A stretch of 60,621 bases of DNA, taken from contig NZ_JHYI01000031.1 of assembly GCF_000621445.1 (NCBI RefSeq), forward strand, positions 1 through 60,621, read 5' to 3'. Every line of letters starts with the position of its first letter. Position 1 is the first letter of the stretch. The translations under genes were made by a program, and so were the position numbers. The notes beneath the pieces were generated by a model. That model was not told where the DNA came from, searched no databases, and worked only from the letters and a program-made list of their open reading frames with translations. Below are positions 44,663 to 54,304 of the stretch, in pieces. This DNA comes from Alkalihalobacillus bogoriensis ATCC BAA-922. GTDB taxonomy: Bacteria > Bacillota > Bacilli > Bacillales > Bacillaceae_F.

Positions 44663-47047
44663 CTAGTTACGTAACGGCTTTCCTTTTGTCAACATATGTT
44701 GCATACGTTGCTGTGACTTCGGCTCCGCAACAAGGCTTAGGAATGCTTCACGCTCTAGGTCTAATAAATATTGTTCATCAACATATGTTCCTTTTGGTAC
44801 ACGTCCACCAGCAATAACAAATGCCAGTTTCTCAGCAATTTTTAAATCATGGTCGGAAATCATTCCACCAAATTTCATTGTTTTTGCACCTAATAACATT
44901 GTTGCATATCCTGTTTCTCCAACAACTTGAATTTTACTTCGAGCTGGTGCTGTATACCCTTTATCATGCAAGTGGATAACTTGTTGTTTCGCTGCATGAA
45001 GATGATGATCACCATTCATTGTTACGCCGTCACGTTCACTTAAGAACCCGTTCGCTTTTGCTTCATGTGCAGAAGTAGCGACTTTTGCCATTGCGATCGT
45101 TTCGAACGTTTTATTGGCAATTGCTTGTAAGTCTATTGTTGTTCCTTGTGGCGCGCGCTCAAGATTACGAAGGTAAAGCTCTTTATTACCTCCACCACCA
45201 GGAATTAAACCAACACCGACTTCAACTAAGCCCATATATGTTTCAGAAGCTGCTTGAATGCTTGCGGATGGTAAACAAACCTCCGCTCCTCCACCTAATG
45301 TCATGGCGTGTGGTGCAGCAACAACTGGTTTTGAAGAATAACGAATTCTTGCCATTGCTTTTTGGAATTGGCGAATGACCATATCAAGCTCAAAGAAATT
45401 ATCATCCTGTGCTTCCATCAAAATCATCATTAAGTTGGCACCAACACAGAAGTTTTTCCCTTGGTTTCCGATAACAAGTCCTTTATAGTTCTTTTCCACT
45501 TCATCAATCGATTTTGAAATCATTTGAAGTACATCAAGACCAATGGAGTTGCTCGGTGAGTGGAATTCTAAACCAGCGACTCCATCTCCTAAGTCAATAA
45601 GGGAAGCCCCACTGTTTTTGAAAATCACTTTATCCTGCTCTTTAAGTGTTTTTAAATGAATGATTTTTTCATTTTCAACAATCGCCTTATATTCGCCATT
45701 GTGATAGTAGCTTTTCTCTTTATAGAAAGACTCATGTCCTGCTGCTAACATTTCTTTTACCCACTCAGGAACTGTTTCGCCTTCTGACTCCATTTTTTCT
45801 ACTGATTTGACAACGCCAATAGCATCCCATAACTCAAATGGTCCTTGTTCCCAGCCAAAGCCCCACTTCATAGCTTGGTCAACCGATAAAATGTCGCTTG
45901 CAATGTCATAGCACTGTTCAGCAGAATAAATGAGTACTGGCTTAAATAAATTCCAAATAAGCTCTCCTGCTCTGTCATCCGCATATGCGAGCGTTTTCAC
46001 TTTTGCTTTTAAGCCCTTCGCTTGCTTTGCGGCTTCAGTTGAAGCTGTTTTTAATTTTTTGCGCGGGCCATACTCTAATGTATTTGGATCAAGTTCAACG
46101 ATTTCGCTTCCGTTTTCCCCTTTTTTCTTCAAGAAAAATCCTTGACCTGCTTTACTTCCAATCCAACCTTTTTCAGCCATTTCTTTCATAAATGCTGGAG
46201 GATCGAATACTTCTTTTTCTCTTCCTTCAACTTTGTCATACACGTTTTTTGCAACATGTAAAAATGTATCTAAACCAACAACATCCAATGTACGGAATGT
46301 TGCACTTTTTGGTCTTCCAATGGCCGGACCTGTTACAGAATCAACTTCTCCAACTGAATATCCACCTTTTAACATTTGCTCTACTGTTACAAGCAATCCA
46401 TATGTTCCAATTCGGTTTGCAATGAAGTTTGGCGTATCTTTTGCTAATACAACCCCTTTTCCTAATGCATCTTCTGCAAACGCTGTCATAAATTCAACGA
46501 CTTCCGCATTTGTATGTTGTGTAGGGATAATTTCAAGCAATTTTAAATAACGTGGCGGGTTAAAGAAATGCGTTCCGAGAAAATGATGTTTAAAATCATC
46601 TGAACGACCCTCAACCATTGCTTCAACAGAAATACCTGATGTATTTGAGCTTACAATTGAACCTTGCTTACGATACTGATCAACTTGAGCAAATACTTTT
46701 TGTTTAATTTCAAGATTTTCAACAACAACCTCAATGATCCAATCAACTTCTGATAGTCGTTGCATATCGTCTTCAAAGTTACCTGCCTCAATTAAATCTT
46801 TGTTACTTTTTACTGTTAATGGAGCTGGCTTTTGCTTTAGCAATTTTTGAATTGCTGTTGTACTAATTTTGTTACGTACTTGTTTGTCTTCAAGTGTCAA
46901 TCCCTTTTTCGTTTCTTCCTCAGTTAGCTCCCGAGGGACAATGTCTAATAGGAGCGTTGGAATTCCTACATTCGCGAGATGAGCAGCAATCCCTGAACCC
47001 ATAACACCTGAGCCTAATACAGCTGCTTTTCGAATTTGACCAACCAT
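44663..47047 (-). CDS. fadN: 3-hydroxyacyl-CoA dehydrogenase / enoyl-CoA hydratase FadN
   Basis: Bifunctional beta-oxidation enzyme of 794 residues. The N-terminal half is the NAD-dependent dehydrogenase (GSGVMGSGIAAHLAN at 12-26, then HFFNPPRYLKLLEIIPT near 165). The C-terminal part is a crotonase-fold hydratase (GVAGLEFHSPSNSI near 485, GGGAEVCLP near 580, GLIPGGGG near 610). First gene of the operon, with GAAGGAGG before the ATG and a FadR box 25 bases upstream. Confidence 0.96.
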   Translation of the reverse strand: MVGQIRKAAVLGSGVMGSGIAAHLANVGIPTLLLDIVPRELTEEETKKGLTLEDKQVRNKISTTAIQKLLKQKPAPLTVKSNKDLIEAGNFEDDMQRLSEVDWIIEVVVENLEIKQKVFAQVDQYRKQGSIVSSNTSGISVEAMVEGRSDDFKHHFLGTHFFNPPRYLKLLEIIPTQHTNAEVVEFMTAFAEDALGKGVVLAKDTPNFIANRIGTYGLLVTVEQMLKGGYSVGEVDSVTGPAIGRPKSATFRTLDVVGLDTFLHVAKNVYDKVEGREKEVFDPPAFMKEMAEKGWIGSKAGQGFFLKKKGENGSEIVELDPNTLEYGPRKKLKTASTEAAKQAKGLKAKVKTLAYADDRAGELIWNLFKPVLIYSAEQCYDIASDILSVDQAMKWGFGWEQGPFELWDAIGVVKSVEKMESEGETVPEWVKEMLAAGHESFYKEKSYYHNGEYKAIVENEKIIHLKTLKEQDKVIFKNSGASLIDLGDGVAGLEFHSPSNSIGLDVLQMISKSIDEVEKNYKGLVIGNQGKNFCVGANLMMILMEAQDDNFFELDMVIRQFQKAMARIRYSSKPVVAAPHAMTLGGGAEVCLPSASIQAASETYMGLVEVGVGLIPGGGGNKELYLRNLERAPQGTTIDLQAIANKTFETIAMAKVATSAHEAKANGFLSERDGVTMNGDHHLHAAKQQVIHLHDKGYTAPARSKIQVVGETGYATMLLGAKTMKFGGMISDHDLKIAEKLAFVIAGGRVPKGTYVDEQYLLDLEREAFLSLVAEPKSQQRMQHMLTKGKPLRN

Positions 47048-47072
47048 ATATATCCTCCTTCTCCCAGATCCT

Positions 47073-47090
47073 TGAATGAATCCTCATTCA
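47073..47090. promoter_or_regulatory. FadR operator upstream of fadN
   Basis: TGAATGAATCCTCATTCA is an 18-base dyad with perfect 7-base arms, matching the B. subtilis FadR consensus TGAATGA-N4-TCATTCA. Long-chain acyl-CoA should release the repressor and induce fadNAE. No fadR gene is in the window. Confidence 0.9.
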
Positions 47091-47227
47091 TTTTTATGCG
47101 AAAAAAAATGACCGCATGAATTTTTTAAATTTATTTACTATACTCACTATAAAAGATTTTTGTCTTATTGGCAATAGAAATCTGAAAATTACTACTTATT
47201 TTTTCAATTGTTTTTTGTTATGTTCTT

Positions 47228-47309
47228 CATAATGTAGCAATACCTCTCTAGCATATGGAAAGTCTGATTTCCGTATGCTAAGTGATGTATCATTTAAAAA
47301 AAGTGATAC
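47228..47309 (+). promoter_or_regulatory. Coat-gene leader: sigma-K-like -10 and two hairpins
   Basis: CATAATGTA (47228-47236) fits the sigma-K -10 box, although I see no clear -35. It is followed by AGCATATGGAAA/TTTCCGTATGCT (47250-47279) and GTATCATTT/AAGTGATAC (47287-47309). The second hairpin ends 5 bases before the AAGGAGG of the coat-protein gene. Confidence 0.4.
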
Positions 47310-47329
47310 GTAAAAAGGAGGAATAACGA

Positions 47330-47602
47330 ATGCAGCAAACAATGATTAACCCAAACCAACAAAACCAGCAAACGATTATGCCTCAACCACCAAATGTCAT
47401 TACAACAAAAGACCATCTTTACATTTCTGATATGTTATCTTGGAACTTGTTAGCCATGAAAAAATGCCACCACACTGCCCAGCACTGCCAAGATCCAGAA
47501 ATTAAAGCGGTAATTGAAAAAGCCGGTCAAATGCACCAAAAGCATTATCAAATGATACTTCAACACCTCCAAAACCAAAATCAACCGACGCAAATTCAGT
47601 AA
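47330..47602 (+). CDS. CotF-like spore coat protein, first of a pair
   Basis: A 90-residue Gln/Asn-rich protein. A disordered N-terminus is followed by a helical core, ITTKDHLYISDMLSWNLLAMKKC, with histidines and cysteines (HHTAQHC) and a QNQNQPTQ tail. It resembles YusN/CotF-type coat proteins, whose position near fadN is conserved in B. subtilis. AAGGAGG lies 8 bases upstream. The partner gene starts 12 bases downstream. Confidence 0.75.
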   Translation: MQQTMINPNQQNQQTIMPQPPNVITTKDHLYISDMLSWNLLAMKKCHHTAQHCQDPEIKAVIEKAGQMHQKHYQMILQHLQNQNQPTQIQ

Positions 47603-47614
47603 GGAGGATTTCTC

Positions 47615-47938
47615 ATGAGCCAACAAACAAAAATCCAAAACCCTAAAACCCAAGTTCAGGAATCTCCACAAATGTCTGACCGAGATTTCATTAATGATAT
47701 TTTATCAACGGAAAAATATATAACAACTGCTTATAGTACAGCTTTAAACGAAGCGAGTCATGAAAGCTTGTATCAAACGATTAATACTGCCTTTAATGAA
47801 GCACAAAACTGCCAACGTGAATTGTTTAATACGATGTTTAGAAAAGGATGGTATAGCTTTGACGCTACACCACAACAAACAATTGATCAATCGTATCAAC
47901 AATTCTCAGGTTATAGTCAGCAGTTCCCTTACCAATAA
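47615..47938 (+). CDS. CotF-like spore coat protein, second of a pair
   Basis: A 107-residue protein with the CotF pattern SDRDFINDILSTEKYITTAY and a helical core ending in a Gln/Tyr-rich tail. It probably acts with the preceding coat protein, the two resembling N- and C-terminal portions of a CotF-type unit. AAGGAGG precedes the ATG, and a perfect terminator follows 2 bases after the stop. Confidence 0.75.
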   Translation: MSQQTKIQNPKTQVQESPQMSDRDFINDILSTEKYITTAYSTALNEASHESLYQTINTAFNEAQNCQRELFNTMFRKGWYSFDATPQQTIDQSYQQFSGYSQQFPYQ

Positions 47939-47940
47939 TA

Positions 47941-47977
47941 AAAGAGCTGAGTGAGGATTTTCCTCACTCAGCTCTTT
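47941..47977 (+). terminator. Terminator of the coat-protein pair
   Basis: A perfect 17-bp stem with a 3-base loop, from AAAGAGCTGAGTGAGGA to its complement, ending in CTTTCTG. Confidence 0.88.
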
Positions 47978-48038
47978 CTGTCGTCATACCGGACATCTTT
48001 TCACTTCATTGCAAATAGCTCCACGTTCACTTACAAAA

Positions 48039-48290
48039 TTATTTGTTCGTTCGCTTAAATGTAAATCTATAAAAAGGAAATAAAATGATATGCAATAAAG
48101 CGAAAAGTAAAACGACATTAAAAAATGAAGTGTTATAGAAAGTAAACCATTCAGTAAAAAGCTTGGTCTGTAGGATTTCATTTCCAAAACTTCCAAACTC
48201 AAAATCTGTAACAAAGGGTGTGTTATCAACAATTGCCAATACTAGTATAAGAACTAGAAAAAAACCAATATTAATGAACCAATTCCTCAT
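48039..48290 (-). CDS. Small membrane protein, YfzA-like
   Basis: An 83-residue protein with two hydrophobic segments (residues 6-24 and 57-76) around a polar loop, resembling YfzA-like proteins (assignment tentative). TAGGAGGG lies 7 bases before the ATG. It is 25 bases past the small-multidrug-export gene and probably co-transcribed with it. Function unknown. Confidence 0.6.
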   Translation of the reverse strand: MRNWFINIGFFLVLILVLAIVDNTPFVTDFEFGSFGNEILQTKLFTEWFTFYNTSFFNVVLLFALLHIILFPFYRFTFKRTNK

Positions 48291-48315
48291 TACTATACCC
48301 TCCTAACCCATAGTA

Positions 48316-48804
48316 TTACATTATTTCATAATGTAAAAAGGCACCTAAAAGTACTCCAACAATTGCCCATATTACAATACTAATAACATGCCAAAAGACA
48401 ACTTTCTTTTTATCTGCGCCTGCTGCTATGGAAACAAACGCTCCAATATGTCCTGAAGATACAACTGGAGCAATAAGGGCAACTCCTGGCACACCATATT
48501 TTTCATATCTTTCTCTTGCTTTACTTGCACGTTTAGAAATAAATCCTTTTCTCAATTTCCGCTTTTGAATTTTTTTAACGATAGCATTAAAAGGTATTAT
48601 AATCAGCATGATTGAAATCCAATTCCCAACTATACTTACTAACATAGATAAAAATATTGGAAGCCCAATTACTCCTGCTGCCGCTGTTGCACCAGGAGAT
48701 TCTACAAATGGAATAAAAGATAATAAAAAAATTCCAAGATACTGTAAAACTATATTTAACTCGTTTAATTGTAAAATAAATTCTTGTACCATTTCCCGAA
48801 ACAT
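48316..48804 (-). CDS. Small multi-drug export family membrane protein
   Basis: A 162-residue protein resembling the Sm_multidrug_ex family: hydrophobic helices near residues 20-40, 45-68 and 135-158, the loop FVESPGATAAAGVIGLP, the basic segment KKIQKRKLRKGF and VSSGHIGAFVSIAAGA. Transport activity in this family is poorly proven. The intergenic stretch 48805-49070 is AT-rich with nothing recognisable. Confidence 0.7.
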   Translation of the reverse strand: MFREMVQEFILQLNELNIVLQYLGIFLLSFIPFVESPGATAAAGVIGLPIFLSMLVSIVGNWISIMLIIIPFNAIVKKIQKRKLRKGFISKRASKARERYEKYGVPGVALIAPVVSSGHIGAFVSIAAGADKKKVVFWHVISIVIWAIVGVLLGAFLHYEIM

Positions 48805-49071
48805 AATCACTATTCTCCCCTAGAAAAGTTCATCATTCTAAATAAAAATAACATGTAAGTAGAGTCCTCAAAAAAATGGCACAGGACCAAAAATAGTATA
48901 GAAACAATATCAATATACGCTTCCTTGCACCAAAAATTACCAAAACACCACAAACTTGATGGGAACTTCTGAAGTTATTCAACTATTATTCTAATTTTAA
49001 CATTATATACCATAAATTCCATAAATAAATGCACTCTTAATTAATAAAGTAATTAGCATAAAAAAACAGAA

Positions 49072-49109
49072 GAAGCCTCAACATGGGTAGTTCATCATGT
49101 TAAGACTTC
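49072..49109 (-). terminator. Terminator of the yusU-like gene
   Basis: GAAGCCTCAACATG and CATGTTAAGACTTC form an imperfect stem; TTCTGTTTTTTT follows on the minus strand. Confidence 0.8.
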
Positions 49110-49115
49110 TTTTTC

Positions 49116-49367
49116 TCACTCGCTTTTTTCACGATTTTTCTTATTTAATTCTTGAATTTCGGACACTAATTCCTTCATCGCTTCTTTCGCATCGGGATAT
49201 TGTTCATTCCAATGTTTCGCAAGCGGAGGCATACTTTTGGAAATATGACTATACAATGCCCATATTTTCACTTTTTCTTTTAGCTCTTCATTTTCCTGAC
49301 CAAGTAATAATTCAGTATACTTTGTTATTAACCCGTCTAATTGCTGTTGCAATTTTGCATCCATCAT
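49116..49367 (-). CDS. yusU: YusU family protein (DUF2573)
   Basis: An 83-residue helical protein: QQLDGLITKYTELLLG, then KIWALYSHISKSMPPLAKHWNE and a charged tail, matching YusU/DUF2573. Function unknown. The ATG at 49367 follows AAGGGAG by 6 bases; the frame further upstream overlaps the cadA 3' end and is not coding. Confidence 0.85.
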   Translation of the reverse strand: MMDAKLQQQLDGLITKYTELLLGQENEELKEKVKIWALYSHISKSMPPLAKHWNEQYPDAKEAMKELVSEIQELNKKNREKSE

Positions 49368-49438
49368 GTAACGCTCCCTTATCTTTTGCTCTAGACTGAG
49401 TATAACATAACCTATTTTTAATTTTACATACGGTGCTT

Positions 49439-51532
49439 CTATTTTTTTACTTTTAACAAGCGCAGACCATTTAATGTAACGAGCAATGTCGCTCCCATAT
49501 CCGCTATAATCGCAATCCATAATGTTAACCAGCCTGGGATGACAAGCAATAGTGCTACAATTTTTAATACTAATGAAAGTGTAATATTTTGTTTAATGAT
49601 TCGAAGCGCCTTTTTACTTAACTTAATCGTAAATGGTAACTTCGATAAATCATCTTTCATCAGCACAACATCTGCTGTTTCTAAAGCAACATCCGTTCCT
49701 GCTCCACCCATCGCAATACCAACATTCGCTGTAGCTAAAGCGGGGGCATCATTCACGCCATCACCAACCATAGCAATTCGTTTTCCTTTTGCCATCGTGT
49801 CTTTCATATAGCTTAGTTTTCCATCTGGTAATAAATTTGATAAAACAGAGTCGACACCGACTTGTTTTGCAATAGCATTAGCCGTTTTTTCATGATCTCC
49901 CGTAAGCAAGACGGTCTCTCGAATACCAACTTTTTTCAATTGCTGTAATAAAGTTGGACTCTCTTTTCTCATTTGGTCTGCAAGTGTAAATAAACCAACA
50001 ATTTCAGTTTCATTCGCTAACACAACAACGGTTTTTGCCTCTTCCCGTAACCGGTCAATCTCAGCTTGGATCGTATTTGTAATTGTAACAAACTCTTCAA
50101 TATAACTCGGGCTTCCGATTCGATACGCGACGTCTCGGACAATCCCTCGAACCCCTTTTCCTGTATCGGAATGGAACTGTTCCACCTCATCCATTGTCCC
50201 TCGGTGTAGTTGTACAATCGCTTGGGCAAGCGGATGCTGAGAATGTTGTTCTAATGCAGCAGCAATTTGACATACTTCCTCTTCAGTAATGTTGGCTGTT
50301 GTTACAATATTCGTTACTTCTGGTTTTCCTTTTGTTAACGTACCTGTTTTATCAAACGCGATTACTTCTAAATGGCCAGCTTCTTCTAAGTGGACGCCAC
50401 CTTTTATTAACACACCTTGTTTGGCTGCACTGCCAATGGCCGTAACAATGGATACAGGTGTTGAAATGACGAGGGCACACGGACATCCGACAACTAAAAC
50501 AGCTAACCCTTGGTAAATCCACGTCATCCATTCCCCACCAAAAAACAGGGGCGGAACAATGGCTACACCGATCGCAATCGCAATGATTATCGGTGTATAA
50601 ACCGAAGCAAATTTATCGATAAATGCTTGTGATGGAGCTCGTTCTGCTTGTGCCTCTTCCACTAAATGAATCATCTTTGCTAATGTCGTATCTTCATGTG
50701 TTTTTGTTACTTCAATTTCAAGCATACCTTCTTCATTTAATGTCCCGGCATACACTGTTTCACCTGCAGTTTTGACAACTGGCATTGATTCACCTGTTAT
50801 CGCTGCTTGATTGACAGAAGATTGGCCAAGGCGAACCATTCCATCCATTGCGATTTTTTCTCCTGGGCGAACAACCATAACATCACCAATTTGAATGGCA
50901 TCTACAGGAACTTTCTCAAGTTTTTCACCTTTTTTTATTTTCGCTGTTTTCGGCGACATATCTACAAGCGATTCGATAGAACGGCGTGCTCGGTCCATTG
51001 CAAACGTTTCGAGTGCTTCACTAATCGCAAATAAAAAAACAACGACAGCTCCTTCTGGCAACTCACCAATGGCGACCGCTCCAAGTACAGCAATGGTCAT
51101 TAATGTTTTCATGTCAAATGTAAGTGAAAATAAGTTCTTCAACCCTTGCCAAAACAATGCGTAGCCACCAACGACCATTGATGTTAAAAATAGAGCATTT
51201 GTTGTTGGTGTTTGTGCTCCCATGTGGACGATGATGGTAAATGCAGCGACTAATAATATCCCAGAAATCGCAGTACGAATCGTCGGAACAGACTTCCACC
51301 ATGGAATTCTTACTTTTTCTTCTCCTTCTTTATAAAAACGGAGATTATCAAAAGCACCCGCCTTTTCCAGTTGCTGTTTCGTAATATCACCGACAACTGT
51401 AATTTTTGCTGCTTGAAAATTGACATCTACTTCTGTAACTTCTTTTATGTTTTTTACATTTTTCTCAAACTTCGCTGCGCAGTTTGTACAAGACAACCCT
51501 TGAATTTTATAAACATGCGTTTCATTAGCCAC
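49439..51532 (-). CDS. cadA: Cadmium/zinc-exporting P1B-type ATPase CadA
   Basis: Exports Cd, Zn or Pb from the cytoplasm using ATP. The 697-residue protein has an N-terminal heavy-metal domain (GLSCTNC, Cys15/Cys18), eight predicted membrane segments, the metal-site CPC (GCPCALVIS near 345), phosphorylation motif DKTGTLTKG near 385, the HP motif QHPLAQAI and GDGVNDAPAL near 580. The GTG at 51532 follows AAGGAG by 10 bases and overlaps cadC by 8 bases. Confidence 0.94.
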   Translation of the reverse strand: MANETHVYKIQGLSCTNCAAKFEKNVKNIKEVTEVDVNFQAAKITVVGDITKQQLEKAGAFDNLRFYKEGEEKVRIPWWKSVPTIRTAISGILLVAAFTIIVHMGAQTPTTNALFLTSMVVGGYALFWQGLKNLFSLTFDMKTLMTIAVLGAVAIGELPEGAVVVFLFAISEALETFAMDRARRSIESLVDMSPKTAKIKKGEKLEKVPVDAIQIGDVMVVRPGEKIAMDGMVRLGQSSVNQAAITGESMPVVKTAGETVYAGTLNEEGMLEIEVTKTHEDTTLAKMIHLVEEAQAERAPSQAFIDKFASVYTPIIIAIAIGVAIVPPLFFGGEWMTWIYQGLAVLVVGCPCALVISTPVSIVTAIGSAAKQGVLIKGGVHLEEAGHLEVIAFDKTGTLTKGKPEVTNIVTTANITEEEVCQIAAALEQHSQHPLAQAIVQLHRGTMDEVEQFHSDTGKGVRGIVRDVAYRIGSPSYIEEFVTITNTIQAEIDRLREEAKTVVVLANETEIVGLFTLADQMRKESPTLLQQLKKVGIRETVLLTGDHEKTANAIAKQVGVDSVLSNLLPDGKLSYMKDTMAKGKRIAMVGDGVNDAPALATANVGIAMGGAGTDVALETADVVLMKDDLSKLPFTIKLSKKALRIIKQNITLSLVLKIVALLLVIPGWLTLWIAIIADMGATLLVTLNGLRLLKVKK

Positions 51533-51893
51533 GATCAATCGTCTCCTTACCATGAACAAGTCCTGTTTCAATCAAGATTCGCACATGATCATCATCTAAA
51601 GAATAAAACACAAGCTTTCCTTCTTTTCGACTTTTTGCTAATCCTATATTACGAAGATGGCGAAGATGATGTGACGTTGTAGCTGTTGTCGCGCCAATAA
51701 TGGTTGCAACATCACATACACATAATTCATCTTCTTGGGATAGCGCATAGGCAATTTTCATTCTCGTTTCATCAGATAATGCTTTAAAAAGATTTGCAAC
51801 TTGGACAATCTCTTTTTGCTGTTTTTCTATTAAACTCGTAAGTTTATTGACTTTTCCTTCATCAAACTTAAATACTTCACAACGGTCTGTCAT
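51525..51893 (-). CDS. cadC: ArsR/SmtB metal sensor CadC
   Basis: A 122-residue repressor that leaves DNA on binding Cd, Pb or Zn. It carries the CadC sensor cysteines Cys58 and Cys60 (ELCVCDVA) and an N-terminal Cys5, plus the second-site residues Asp101, His103, His114 and Glu117 at the same numbers as the staphylococcal protein. HTH at about 62-84. Overlaps cadA; two operator dyads lie in its promoter. Confidence 0.93.
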   Translation of the reverse strand: MTDRCEVFKFDEGKVNKLTSLIEKQQKEIVQVANLFKALSDETRMKIAYALSQEDELCVCDVATIIGATTATTSHHLRHLRNIGLAKSRKEGKLVFYSLDDDHVRILIETGLVHGKETIDRG

Positions 51894-51911
51894 CTTTTTT
51901 CACTTCCTTAT

Positions 51912-51972
51912 TCAAATGTTCGTTTGATTATAGTATACCCTCAAATATTCTAATAATCAAATGAATATTTGA
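51912..51972 (-). promoter_or_regulatory. cadCA promoter with two TCAAA/TTTGA dyads
   Basis: On the minus strand TTGATT (51960-51955), 17 bases and TATACT (51937-51932). One dyad, TCAAATGAATATTTGA (51957-51972), covers the -35 side; the other, TCAAA-N6-TTTGA (51912-51927), covers the start site. The arms resemble known cad operators. Confidence 0.65.
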
Positions 51973-52101
51973 ATATTTTGTTAGGTCTTTTGACCTATTT
52001 AAAGTTATTACTTATGATTGATTACTAGTTATATTCATTTCCATTATAATAAATGGGTTGTTTTCAATTGGAAAACTCATACATTTTTAGGAGGATGAAA
52101 C

Positions 52102-53337
52102 ATGAAGAAATGGTTAGGAATTATGTCTTTATCTGTTGCTCTTGCATTAACAGGTTGTAACTCTGAAGAGACAACAAAAGATGAAGATAAAGATGTTGTA
52201 GATAACGAAGTAGAACAACCGGCCCCTGCTGAAGAGGAGGAACAAGAAGAACCGACGGAAACAGAAATTGAATCAAATGATGCAGGAGAATTGAATACAT
52301 ATATATCAGAATATACAGATGGAGAAGTAGAAATTATTTTTACAAATTCAAATCCTAACATCAATTATGACGCAGAAGGATTTAAGATGATTGTTGAACA
52401 ATATCAAATTGTACATGTAACAAATATGCATGCTTCCATTACAAGTTCTTTTAATGATAAAAATAGTGGTTATATTATTACGGCAAAAGTAACGATTGAT
52501 AATCAAACAGGACAAGATGCTTATTACACAACGAATACAATCATCCAAGGAAAAGATAATTACCATAGTCAAATGCCAAGACCGAATTTTGTTCGTGAAG
52601 GAGAAAGGCTAGGACCAAAGTCTTCTGATGATATCTCACATTATCAACCTGGTGAAAAAGTGACTGGACTAGTATCATTTACTTACTCCGAAGAAGAATT
52701 TGAAGAATTATTACAAACAAATCCTAAATTCCGTACTGGAACAGCAGCGGCAAATGAAGACTTTAGCGGTCAAATTGGACAAGATGGGGTATTTGACTTT
52801 CCTATAAATGAGGAAAGTTTGCAAGCCCTTTCTGAAAGACCAGACTTTATTGAAGATTTAATTGAAGCAAATAACTATGCGGAGAAAACATTACTTTCAG
52901 AAACAATGGATGTAAACGAAACAAAAACATTACACGATGTCGAAGTGACTTTGGAAGGCTTTCAAGTTACCGAAATTACACCAACAGAATCATATGAACA
53001 ATCGTTCGAAGATTTTGGTGATAAAGGAATTGTAGCTTTAACGATTCAATTAAATGTGAATAACAAAACGGATGATATAATAAGTGCTTATGGAACAAGC
53101 GGTATTCTTATTGTCGATGATAACCGCGCAAGATATTTGTCACAAGGAAATCTTGAGCCAAGAATAGGTGATGACCTTGAAGCAGGTAAAGAAGCAAAAC
53201 GAATTTTAGTGTATTTAATTAGAAAAGATGAATTTGAACTTTATGATAAATTTGAATTAGAATTTGGTCCTATTCGTGATTCACAATATCAAGATGTTTC
53301 TAAAGGTGAAACCCTTACATTTGAATTACCGAACTAA
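52102..53337 (+). CDS. Large lipoprotein, DUF5068-like
   Basis: A 411-residue lipoprotein: signal peptide with lipobox ALTGC (Cys19), a long acidic linker (residues 20-60, many Glu/Asp), then two beta-rich domains at about 75-200 and 270-405. The second holds the FEDFGDKGIVALTIQLNVNN pattern common to DUF4352/DUF5068 proteins. Role unknown; a surface protein is predicted. It is divergent from cadC with a 200-base AT-rich gap. Confidence 0.75.
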   Translation: MKKWLGIMSLSVALALTGCNSEETTKDEDKDVVDNEVEQPAPAEEEEQEEPTETEIESNDAGELNTYISEYTDGEVEIIFTNSNPNINYDAEGFKMIVEQYQIVHVTNMHASITSSFNDKNSGYIITAKVTIDNQTGQDAYYTTNTIIQGKDNYHSQMPRPNFVREGERLGPKSSDDISHYQPGEKVTGLVSFTYSEEEFEELLQTNPKFRTGTAAANEDFSGQIGQDGVFDFPINEESLQALSERPDFIEDLIEANNYAEKTLLSETMDVNETKTLHDVEVTLEGFQVTEITPTESYEQSFEDFGDKGIVALTIQLNVNNKTDDIISAYGTSGILIVDDNRARYLSQGNLEPRIGDDLEAGKEAKRILVYLIRKDEFELYDKFELEFGPIRDSQYQDVSKGETLTFELPN

Positions 53338-53345
53338 TGCTTAAG

Positions 53346-53408
53346 GCTAGGAACTAACGTGCTTAACTGTAATTTTTTCAGTTAATACACGTTTGCCCTA
53401 GCTTTTTT
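53346..53408. terminator. Long terminator between the lipoprotein gene and paiB
   Basis: GCTAGG, ACGTG and TAACTG pair successively with CAGTTA, CACGT and CCTAGC across 53346-53401, followed by T7. Confidence 0.8.
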
Positions 53409-54019
53409 TATTTCCCTATATTTCTTTTCATTAAAGCAGCTATTTGTTGCTCATCTGTTCTCGTAATTTGCTCTAGTTGTTTCACGACTAGCTCTTGCCG
53501 CTCTGTTGAATGGTTTTGACTTAACTTTGCTTTCCCTTCCAATTGATTAATTTTCATCTTAAAACTTTGAATGCCTTTGTTCATATTTGCGAGTAAATCT
53601 GAGTCTAGATTTTGTAATTGATAAGAACTGTTAGGCAATTCATATTTTAATACCATGTCGTGCAATGAACCAACTACTTCATTGTCATCTTCTATAAGCT
53701 CGACTTCTCCATACACATGAACAGCCACATAATTCCATGTAGGAACAGCTTGTTCTGTCTCATACCAGGATGGTGAAATATAACAGTGAGGACCATGAAA
53801 GACAGCTAGAGCGGTTTGTTTATTGATGTCTTTCCACTGCGAATTAGGACGGGCAAAGTGACCATATAAATGTGTTTGTTCTTCGTTTAAAAGTAAGGGT
53901 AAATGAGTAGCTACTGGCATGCCAGCATGTTGAGAAAAAAGCGTAGCAAAACTATTTTCTTTTATAATGTCGTAAGCTATTGCTTCATCTGTAATTTTAA
54001 ATGGAGCAGGTATGTACAT
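53408..54019 (-). CDS. paiB: PaiB-family FMN-binding protein
   Basis: A 203-residue protein of the PaiB split-barrel family: [41 protein letters not shown] and the [13 protein letters not shown] signature near 80-92, then [13 protein letters not shown]. In B. subtilis PaiB, with the acetyltransferase PaiA, affects protease and sporulation gene expression. No paiA is next to it here. The ATG at 54019 is the third of three consecutive ATGs, 6 bases after AAAGGTGG. Confidence 0.88.
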   Translation of the reverse strand: MYIPAPFKITDEAIAYDIIKENSFATLFSQHAGMPVATHLPLLLNEEQTHLYGHFARPNSQWKDINKQTALAVFHGPHCYISPSWYETEQAVPTWNYVAVHVYGEVELIEDDNEVVGSLHDMVLKYELPNSSYQLQNLDSDLLANMNKGIQSFKMKINQLEGKAKLSQNHSTERQELVVKQLEQITRTDEQQIAALMKRNIGK

Positions 54020-54091
54020 CATCATCCACCTTTCTTACATTGATTAGGCTGTCGATCCTTTTCGACAGCTTAATCATATCATAATTGTATC

Positions 54092-54268
54092 GGCCATCCG
54101 TTCCGCTATTTTCCGAAAAAAGCGCATTTCTCGAATGCTACCGGACATTGGTTCCGTTATATTCGATAATCACAAGTTTATCACGGCCAAGTCAATGAAA
54201 TAACGGCACAGATGTCCACTTGATATGAAAAAAACGTTATTTTCCTTAAAATAGCGGAACAAATGTCC
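54092..54268. repeat. Family 3 element, locus D
   Basis: Forward units at 54092 and 54143, reverse units at 54201 (TAACGGCACAGATGTCC) and 54252 (TAGCGGAACAAATGTCC). Spacings are 51, 58 and 51. It ends 37 bases from the stop of the ABC permease gene, which has no other terminator. Confidence 0.88.
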
Positions 54269-54304
54269 GTAACATTATTCACAATACAATCTGTAACCGA
54301 CCCT

